Origin: JAGUXG01 sp043798435
GTDB taxonomy: Bacteria; UBA9089; UBA9088; JAGUXG01
Assembly (NCBI GenBank): GCA_043798435.1
Contig: JAZDOR010000059.1
Span: 1 to 7,330, forward strand
Direction of reading: 5' to 3'
Length of the DNA: 7,330 bases
The translations under genes and the position numbers were made by a program. The notes beneath the pieces were generated by a model. It was given only the letters and a program-made list of their open reading frames with translations. It had not been told where the DNA came from and did not search any database. Each line of letters opens with the position of its first letter. The first letter of the stretch is position 1. Below, in pieces: positions 1 to 4,297 of the stretch.

Positions 1-6
1 AGAACT

Positions 7-139
7 ATAAGAATAATTTTTAATATCTATCTTTGTGCTCTTTGTGAGCTTTGTGGTTCAACTCTCTTTCTCACTTTCGGGTTTTCTCCCTTTCGGGCTT
101 TCGTGTTTCTTCTTCTACTTCACTTGAGTAAATAGTTAC
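7..139 (-). repeat. Dispersed intergenic repeat, copy A
   Basis: This non-coding element lies 42 bases beyond the epimerase stop. Read on the minus strand it matches positions 4012-4154 almost end to end: it begins gtaactattt, continues with an exact block of about 35 bases containing agaagaaacacgaaagcccg, then further CGAAAG units, gttgaaccacaaag, and finally tattaaaaattattct. On the plus strand the 9-base unit ctttgtgNN is repeated three times in exact register (from 31, 40 and 49), the last running into ggtt. It is oriented like the gene it follows, as is the copy after lpxK. The second arm of the palindrome seen in the other copy would lie left of the window. There is no ORF in it. The match is seen directly; any role (3' end processing, mobile repeat) is inference. 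Confidence 0.85.
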
Positions 140-181
140 AAGAAATAATTGAGTTTATTTTATACCACATTCTTTTGTTTG

Positions 182-1153
182 TCAAGCAAAAATTAAATTT
201 TGATTTGCCATTATCAATTTATTCTCGGTATGAATTTCATCAACCTCAAGACTGAGTCCTGTTGCTAAATCATATTCAGGGGACCAAAAAAGCTCTTTCT
301 TTGCCTTAGTTATATCAGCCAATGTATCCTGGACATCACCTTTCTGCTCACTTGTCATTTTTATTTTTAAGGGTTTTCCAATGGCTTTCTCTATCTCTTT
401 CACTGCCTCTAATAGGGTTATCCTGTAGCCTCCGCCAATGTTGAACGCACCGCAAACATTAGATTCAGCAGCCAGAATATTGGCTGAAACAATATCCAGG
501 ACAAAGGTAAAATCCCTTGTCTGCTTTCCTTGTCCATAAATCTCAATCTCTTCTCCTCTTAATCCTGCCTTTATAAACCTATGAAATGCCATATCTGGCC
601 TCTGCCTTGGCCCAAAGACTGTGAAGTATCGTAAGGAGACAGAAGAAAGCCCATAATTTTTCTGATAGAGGCTGACTAAGTTTTCTGCACAAAGCTTAGT
701 AGTTCCATACGGAGAGAGAGGGTTGGGCAGGGTCTCTTCTCTGGCTGGAAGAATATCCACCGTTCCATAGACAGAGGAAGAAGAGGCAAAGACAAACCTC
801 GCCAGCTTGCTCTTTACTGCCTCTTCCAAAAGCCTTTGAGTGGCAAGGATATTACACCTGACATATATCTCAAACTCTTCTCCCCAGCTTTTCCTGACCC
901 CAGCTTGAGCTGCCTGATGGAAGCAACAATCTACCTGAGAGAGAATTTTTGAGAGGTCAGTCTCCAAAATATCAGCCTGAATAAAGGAAAAGCTCTTCTC
1001 TTCTCTTAAGCGGGCTATATTTTTCTCTTTCATCTGCCTCGGATAGTAGTCAGTAAAAGAGTCGATGCCAATAACAGAATCTCCCCTCTTTATAAGCTCC
1101 TCAGCTAAGTGTGAACCAATAAAACCTGCTACACCAGTCACCAATGCCTTCAT
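182..1153 (-). CDS. NAD-dependent nucleotide-sugar epimerase, probably UDP-glucuronate 4-epimerase type
   Basis: This is a 323-residue extended short-chain dehydrogenase/reductase that would act in the cytoplasm on a UDP-sugar. The N-terminal Rossmann motif is TGVAGFIGSHL (6-16), followed by the NAD-ribose acidic residue D31. The catalytic set is the Ser run at 124-127 plus Y149 and K153 (YGTTK). HQAAQAGVR (79-87) and RYFTVFGPRQRPDMAFHRFI (175-194) are typical of the UDP-glucose/UDP-glucuronate 4-epimerase branch. The upstream neighbour on the same strand, ugd, makes UDP-glucuronate, so conversion to UDP-galacturonate is the likeliest reaction; UDP-glucose 4-epimerase (GalE) or a decarboxylase-related SDR cannot be excluded. 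The ATG at 1153 gives the correct family N-terminus and has GGAG eight bases upstream. The last ~25 residues look unlike the usual family ending. The 5' end of the gene is duplicated just upstream, and its start overlaps a short ORF. Confidence 0.9.
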   Translation of the reverse strand: MKALVTGVAGFIGSHLAEELIKRGDSVIGIDSFTDYYPRQMKEKNIARLREEKSFSFIQADILETDLSKILSQVDCCFHQAAQAGVRKSWGEEFEIYVRCNILATQRLLEEAVKSKLARFVFASSSSVYGTVDILPAREETLPNPLSPYGTTKLCAENLVSLYQKNYGLSSVSLRYFTVFGPRQRPDMAFHRFIKAGLRGEEIEIYGQGKQTRDFTFVLDIVSANILAAESNVCGAFNIGGGYRITLLEAVKEIEKAIGKPLKIKMTSEQKGDVQDTLADITKAKKELFWSPEYDLATGLSLEVDEIHTENKLIMANQNLIFA

Positions 1154-1236
1154 TTTCCCATCTCCATAAGCTCCTCAGCTAAGTGTGAACCAATAAAACC
1201 TGCTACACCAGTTACCAATGCCTTCATTTTCCCATC
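1092..1236. repeat. 74-base tandem duplication of the epimerase gene start
   Basis: Positions 1092-1162 and 1166-1236 are the same 71-base sequence at a 74-base period, with one difference (c at 1139, t at 1213). The unit holds the start codon region and the first ~20 codons of the epimerase gene, including the glycine-rich NAD-binding motif. Because 74 is not a multiple of three, the outer copy cannot extend the gene in frame. The near identity indicates a recent duplication. The only difference falls at the third base of a Val codon and is silent. Confidence 0.97.
1150..1227 (-). CDS. 25-codon upstream ORF (duplicated epimerase N-terminus), coupled to the epimerase start
   Basis: The outer copy of the tandem duplication opens with the same ATG (1225-1227), reads the first 20 epimerase residues (beginning MKALVTGVAGFIG), then runs through the junction as MEMGK and stops at TGA (1150-1152). 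That TGA overlaps the real epimerase ATG (1151-1153) as ATGA, the usual geometry for translational coupling. A purine-rich GGGGG sits eight bases before its ATG, so it is probably translated. The peptide holds only half a nucleotide-binding motif and is unlikely to have enzymatic function. It could instead act as a leader ORF setting epimerase translation, or be a by-product of the duplication. Whether it is translated is inference; the ORF and the overlap are seen directly. Confidence 0.55.
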   Translation of the reverse strand: MKALVTGVAGFIGSHLAEELMEMGK

Positions 1237-1250
1237 CCCCTGTAATCGTA
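1224..1250 (-). pseudogene. Remnant copy of the ugd 3' end
   Basis: Read on the minus strand this stretch encodes YDYRGMGK and a TGA that overlaps the outer epimerase-start copy. The intact ugd ends FDYRGMGR and TAG at 1456. The two share 19 identical bases (1229-1247 and 1461-1479). The simplest reading is that ugd originally ended here, overlapping the epimerase start by ATGA, and that an insertion with duplication of the target split the two genes. The order of events is inference. Confidence 0.7.
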
Positions 1251-1460
1251 ATCATTCAGACTATATTTTAAGATGTGTAAGAAAGGAGAAAGGGAGAAGA
1301 TGGGGAAATGGAGAAAGTTAATAGAAGTCAGAATTCAGGAGTCAGAATACAGGAGTCAGAATATTTTTAATTCTGTATTCTGTATTCTGGATTCTGGATT
1401 CTGGATTCTGGATTCTCTCCCGTTTCCCCCTTTCCCCATTTCTCCTTATCTTATACTATC
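1248..1460. repeat. Insert of inverted-arm, 7-base-period repeat between direct repeats
   Basis: This stretch separates ugd from the epimerase gene and lies between the 19-base direct repeats 1229-1247 and 1461-1479 (distance 232). It contains two roughly inverted arms: purine-rich at 1283-1317 (starting aaggagaaagggagaaga) and pyrimidine-rich at 1415-1447 (ending ccccatttctcctt). Between them lie 14-base units of gtcagaattcagga type (1327-1363) and heptads attctgt twice, attctgg four times and attctct once (1370-1418), which are broadly complementary to the left units. RNA or single-stranded DNA could fold into a long imperfect hairpin around atttttaa (about 1363-1370). There is no transposase and no credible ORF. 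It may be a non-autonomous palindromic repeat; that is inference. Confidence 0.75.
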
Positions 1461-2742
1461 TTCCCATCCCCCTGTAATCAAAGCCCAAAGCCTTCATTCT
1501 CTCTGGCTCAAAAATGTTCCTTCCATCAATAATAATAGGATTTTTGAGGAGGCTCTTAATTTTTTCAAGATCCATATCTTTTATCTCCTTCCATTCTGTC
1601 AGGATGAGAAGGATGTCAGAGTCAGAAGCCGCCTCATAAGGTGTTTCTACATAGACCACTTCTTTCGGAAGAACCTTCTTTGCCTTTTCTATTGCCTCTG
1701 GGTCATACGCTTTAATTTTTGCCCCCTGGGTAAGCAAATCTTTGATAATATCAATGGCTGGAGCGTTTCTCATGTCATCTGTATCTGGCTTAAAAGAAAG
1801 ACCCAGTATCCCTATTTGCTTCTCATTGAGAACCCATAATACCTCAGCTACCTTAGAGACAAACCTCTTTTTCTGATTCTCATTTATCTCCCGTGTAGCC
1901 TTCAGGAGCTTAAAGTCATAACCATAACCCTCAGCAATGTGGATAAAGCCAGCTACATCCTTTTGAAAACAACTGCCACCATAGCCTATACCTGGTTTCA
2001 AAAAATCCTTTCCAATCCTTGGGTCTAATCCCATCCCTTCGGTAACCTTTGAAACATCCGCACCTGCTTTTTCGCAGACTTCACTCAGAGCATTGGCAAA
2101 GGATATCTTTGTGGCTAAAAAGCTGTTTGAGGCATGTTTGATAAGCTCAGCACTCCTTATATCAGTGACCAGGATTGGTGCATTAAAGGGTTGATATAGC
2201 CTTTTCATTATCTTCTCTGCCCTCTCACTGGCAAGACCTATCACAATCCTATCAGGATTCATAAAGTCTGAAATGGCAGACCCTTCCCTTAAAAACTCAG
2301 GGTTTGAGACAACATCAAACTCGATCTCATGGAGATTATATAGCCCGATTGTCCGTTCAACCCTCTCCCCTGTCTCAACAGGAACTGTGCTTTTGTCAAC
2401 AATGACCTTGTATTCCTTCATACACTCGGCTATGTTTCTGGCTACCCTTTCAACATACACAAGGTCTACTGCACCTGTAGGAAGGGGTGGGGTGCCTACA
2501 CAGATAAAGATTATCTCTGATTCATTAACAACATTAGAGATGTCAGTGGTAAAAACTAACCTCTCCTTATTTTTAGAAAGAAGCTCAGAAAGCCCATTTT
2601 CATAGATTGGAGATTCTCCCTTTTTTAATCTGGCTATCTTCTCCTCATCACTATCCATACAGATGACAGAATTTCCTATCTCTGCTAAGCAGGCTCCTGT
2701 TACCAACCCCACATATCCTGTGCCAATAATACCTATCTTCAT
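1456..2742 (-). CDS. ugd: UDP-glucose 6-dehydrogenase
   Basis: This 428-residue cytoplasmic enzyme oxidises UDP-glucose twice with NAD+ to UDP-glucuronate, the precursor for uronic-acid polysaccharides and lipid A or core sugars. The N-terminal NAD domain has GTGYVG (7-12) and D30; STVPVETG (118-125) and SNPEFLREGSA (146-156) are family signatures. The central helix carries ELIKHASNSFLATKISF with K202 and N206. The active site is GYGGSCFQKD (253-262) with catalytic C258, where FQKD replaces the more common FPKD. The C-terminal UDP-binding domain has SFKPDTDDMR (316-325). Length is normal for the bacterial Ugd/TuaD group. The ATG at 2742 gives the standard start MKIGIIGTGYVG, but no Shine-Dalgarno precedes it. 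The epimerase gene downstream on the same strand probably uses its product, and the 3' end has been rearranged. Confidence 0.97.
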   Translation of the reverse strand: MKIGIIGTGYVGLVTGACLAEIGNSVICMDSDEEKIARLKKGESPIYENGLSELLSKNKERLVFTTDISNVVNESEIIFICVGTPPLPTGAVDLVYVERVARNIAECMKEYKVIVDKSTVPVETGERVERTIGLYNLHEIEFDVVSNPEFLREGSAISDFMNPDRIVIGLASERAEKIMKRLYQPFNAPILVTDIRSAELIKHASNSFLATKISFANALSEVCEKAGADVSKVTEGMGLDPRIGKDFLKPGIGYGGSCFQKDVAGFIHIAEGYGYDFKLLKATREINENQKKRFVSKVAEVLWVLNEKQIGILGLSFKPDTDDMRNAPAIDIIKDLLTQGAKIKAYDPEAIEKAKKVLPKEVVYVETPYEAASDSDILLILTEWKEIKDMDLEKIKSLLKNPIIIDGRNIFEPERMKALGFDYRGMGR

Positions 2743-2749
2743 TTGGACG

Positions 2750-2755
2750 ATTATA
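2750..2755 (-). promoter_or_regulatory. Possible -10 box for ugd
   Basis: On the minus strand a perfect TATAAT stands seven bases before the ugd ATG. A weak -35-like AAGACA lies roughly 18-19 bases upstream of it. If used, transcription would begin at or next to the start codon and the mRNA would be leaderless, in keeping with the lack of a Shine-Dalgarno. The box may be a chance match in AT-rich DNA. Confidence 0.4.
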
Positions 2756-2829
2756 CTCTATGTCAGGTCTTTTTGTCTTTTAAATTTTGTAACTATTTGA
2801 GGCGTGGGCAAAAAACATTTAAGTATTTT

Positions 2830-2858
2830 TTGTAAAAAGCCGATATATTATATATAAA
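2830..2858 (+). promoter_or_regulatory. Possible promoter for lpxK
   Basis: TTGTAA (2830-2835), a 17-base spacer and TATAAA (2853-2858) resemble a sigma-70 promoter. The predicted transcript would have a leader of about 210 bases before the lpxK ATG, including the small hairpin and repeat copy C. The surrounding sequence is very AT-rich, so chance matches are likely. Confidence 0.35.
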
Positions 2859-2997
2859 GGAATTAATCAAAGAGGGTTTATTTGAGGATATGCTACGGAA
2901 AGCCGCATAGGGTAGAGATGAAAAGCATTCATTATAACGGTAGGTAAGGATTATAGTTAACTCCATAAATCTTCGCACAAATTTTCTCACTCTGGAG

Positions 2998-3052
2998 CCA
3001 CAAAGAACACAAAGATTATAATATTCCCCTTTGTGACCTTTGTGTCTTTGTG
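2998..3052. repeat. Dispersed intergenic repeat, copy C (short palindrome)
   Basis: The left arm ccacaaagaacacaaag (2998-3014) and a right arm of three ctttgtg units (3029-3035, 3038-3044, 3046-3052) are inverted relative to each other around an AT-rich centre, so this can form a hairpin. The units match those of copies A and B. It ends 26 bases before the lpxK ATG and supplies the codons of a TTG-initiated N-terminal extension that I consider false. Confidence 0.7.
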
Positions 3053-3078
3053 TGATTATTTATGGAAGATACTATAAA

Positions 3079-4005
3079 ATGTTGGAGAATCTTTATAGGT
3101 TAGGGCTATTTTTCCATGATTTGAAAAAACCCCGCAAGATTCCAGCCTTTGTGATAAGCGTTGGCAACATAACCACAGGTGGGACAGGAAAGACAGAGAT
3201 AGCCCTCAAAATAGCCGGGCATCTTGAAAAATGTGCCATATTGAGCAGGGGGTATAAGGGAAAAAAAGAGGGGCTGGTCAAATCAGGCGATAGCTTTTTG
3301 GATATTGGCGATGAGCCAGCAATGATGAAGGCTATGTCGGATATTCCCATCCTTTGCGGCAAGGACAGGGTAAAGCAGGCAAGATGGGCGATTGAAAACT
3401 TAGGTATAGAAAGGTTTGTCCTGGATGATGGCTTCCAATACAGGGGTTTGGTGTATGACCTGAATATCTTGCTGATAAACGGGAATAACCCATTTGGCAA
3501 TGGACATCTGCTTCCTTGCGGGATTTTAAGACAGCCGCTATCTTCTATCAGCCAGGCAGATATTATCCTTATCACCAAGAAGAGGAATGCTGGAGCTATT
3601 GAGATAATCAGAAGATTCAACCAAAAAGCACCAATCTTCTTCTCTTTCTATAAACCAAAGGCTCTGATAGATACAGAAGGCAACAAGATGCCGCTTGAGA
3701 CTATCAAAAATAAAAGGGTGCTTGCCATTTCAGGCATAGCAGACCCATCCTATTTTGAAGAACAGCTAACTTCTCTTGGAGCATCTCTTGAATATATTAG
3801 ATTCCCTGACCATCATTCTTTCAGCAGAAAAGATATTGAGACAATAAAAAAAAGAGCAGAAGGGTTTGACTTTGTAGTCTCAACCCTGAAAGATAAGGTG
3901 AGGCTTTCTGGGAGATTAGAGGCATTATTCCTCTTAGTTGAACCGATAATAGACGATGGATTCGTAACTATAGTGAAAGAAAAGTCATTAGTCAATAGTC
4001 ATTAG
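3079..4005 (+). CDS. lpxK: Tetraacyldisaccharide 4'-kinase (lipid A biosynthesis)
   Basis: LpxK phosphorylates the 4' position of the tetraacyl-disaccharide 1-phosphate at the inner face of the cytoplasmic membrane to form lipid IVA. Numbered from the ATG (308 residues), the P-loop lies in SVGNITTGGTGKT (27-39), followed by SRGYKGK (56-62), GDEP (77-80), the Walker-B-like LDDGFQ (115-120), LPCGILRQPL (145-154), FPDHHSFS (242-249) and STLKDKVRL (268-276), the last corresponding to the usual TEKDxVKL. I chose the ATG at 3079 because GGAAG (3064-3068) precedes it by ten bases; the TTG at 3040 only adds codons from repeat copy C. Most LpxK proteins carry 30-40 more N-terminal residues including a membrane helix, absent here. 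The last codons (SLVNSH) fall in a 7-base repeat. No other lpx gene is adjacent. Confidence 0.93.
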   Translation: MLENLYRLGLFFHDLKKPRKIPAFVISVGNITTGGTGKTEIALKIAGHLEKCAILSRGYKGKKEGLVKSGDSFLDIGDEPAMMKAMSDIPILCGKDRVKQARWAIENLGIERFVLDDGFQYRGLVYDLNILLINGNNPFGNGHLLPCGILRQPLSSISQADIILITKKRNAGAIEIIRRFNQKAPIFFSFYKPKALIDTEGNKMPLETIKNKRVLAISGIADPSYFEEQLTSLGASLEYIRFPDHHSFSRKDIETIKKRAEGFDFVVSTLKDKVRLSGRLEALFLLVEPIIDDGFVTIVKEKSLVNSH

Positions 4006-4010
4006 TCATT
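3983..4010 (+). repeat. Four 7-base repeats across the lpxK stop
   Basis: The sequence is agtcatt, agtcaat, agtcatt, agtcatt in perfect 7-base register. It supplies the last six lpxK codons and the TAG stop (4003-4005), then runs directly into repeat copy B. The lpxK C-terminus is therefore repeat-derived, and the original stop may have been replaced. Confidence 0.85.
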
Positions 4011-4011
4011 C

Positions 4012-4222
4012 GCAACTATTTACCGGCAGTGAAGTAGAAGAAGAAACACGAAAGCCCGAAAGGAAGAAAACCCGAAAGGAAAAAGAGAGTTGAACCACAA
4101 AGCACCGAGAAGAGCTCAGAGAAAGATGAAAAATATTAAAAATTATTCTCATAAATCTTTGTGTCCTTTGTGATCTTTGTGGTTAAAAAGATTTTTTCTG
4201 GGTTTCATTCTTTCGGGGTTTC
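4012..4222 (+). repeat. Dispersed intergenic repeat, copy B, with inverted second arm
   Basis: Positions 4012-4154 match copy A (7-139, minus strand) with an exact block of about 35 bases and few differences elsewhere. From 4157 the sequence returns as an inverted version of the same element: ctttgtgNN three times in exact 9-base register (4157, 4166, 4175), ggttaaa, then ctttcggggtttcgtga (to about 4225), mirroring cacgaaagcccgaaagg and ttgaaccacaaag of the first arm. The full element is thus a palindrome of about 200 bases around tattaaaaattattct (near 4134-4149). It starts seven bases after the lpxK stop and fills the gap to the PBP gene. Confidence 0.85.
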
Positions 4223-4244
4223 GTGATTATATTTTATTTCTTAA

Positions 4245-4278
4245 GGTCTCCGTGTCTCTGTGGTTAGTCTTTGTCTCA
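4245..4278 (+). repeat. Degenerate repeat tail before the PBP gene
   Basis: The stretch with ctccgtgtctctgtggttag resembles the ctttgtgNN units of copies A to C and continues the repeat block up to the possible PBP start. The TTG at 4271 lies inside it, which argues against that codon being the native start. No clear promoter for the PBP gene is visible between 4006 and 4297. Confidence 0.45.
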
Positions 4279-4297
4279 GTTGGCTAAAGTATTACAA

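Larger units (their letters stand above)
2743..3078. other. Spacer between divergent ugd and lpxK
   Basis: This 336-base region carries no convincing gene. It holds the possible ugd -10 box, the motif gtaactattt (2789-2798) that also starts the repeat copies at 139 (minus strand) and, as gcaactattt, at 4012, a plausible rightward promoter (2830-2858), a small hairpin (tatgc 2889-2893 pairing with gcata 2905-2909, with inner gg/cc closing an aaag loop) and repeat copy C (2998-3052). A plus-strand open stretch from 2857 to the TAG at 2908-2910 reads KELIKEGLFEDMLRKAA. It looks protein-like but has no start of its own and may be a decayed gene scrap. Confidence 0.6.

Noticed and set aside
1327..1418. 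Possible CRISPR-like array
   Set aside because: The 7- and 14-base units are contiguous, with no unique spacers, no repeats of 24 or more bases and no cas genes.
1248..1460. Insertion sequence with transposase
   Set aside because: The insert is too short for a transposase gene and has no recognisable IS ends; it is better described as a non-coding repeat.
1273..1839. Plus-strand open frame of 188 codons
   Set aside because: It spans the repeat insert and then runs antisense to ugd; the text is low-complexity (repeated ILDSGFWILDS type) and matches no family I know.
2273..2605. Plus-strand open frame of 110 codons inside ugd
   Set aside because: It is antisense to a clearly conserved part of ugd and has no family features.
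2793..2990. Minus-strand 65-codon open frame in the ugd-lpxK spacer
   Set aside because: It has no ribosome binding site and AT-driven composition, and it overlaps the possible promoter and repeat boundary; it looks like a chance open frame.
3040..3078. TTG start extending LpxK by 13 residues
   Set aside because: The codons come from repeat copy C, there is no ribosome binding site before 3040, and the extra residues do not resemble the LpxK N-terminus.
3093..3620. Minus-strand 175-codon open frame
   Set aside because: It is an exact antisense shadow of lpxK, whose motifs are unmistakable.
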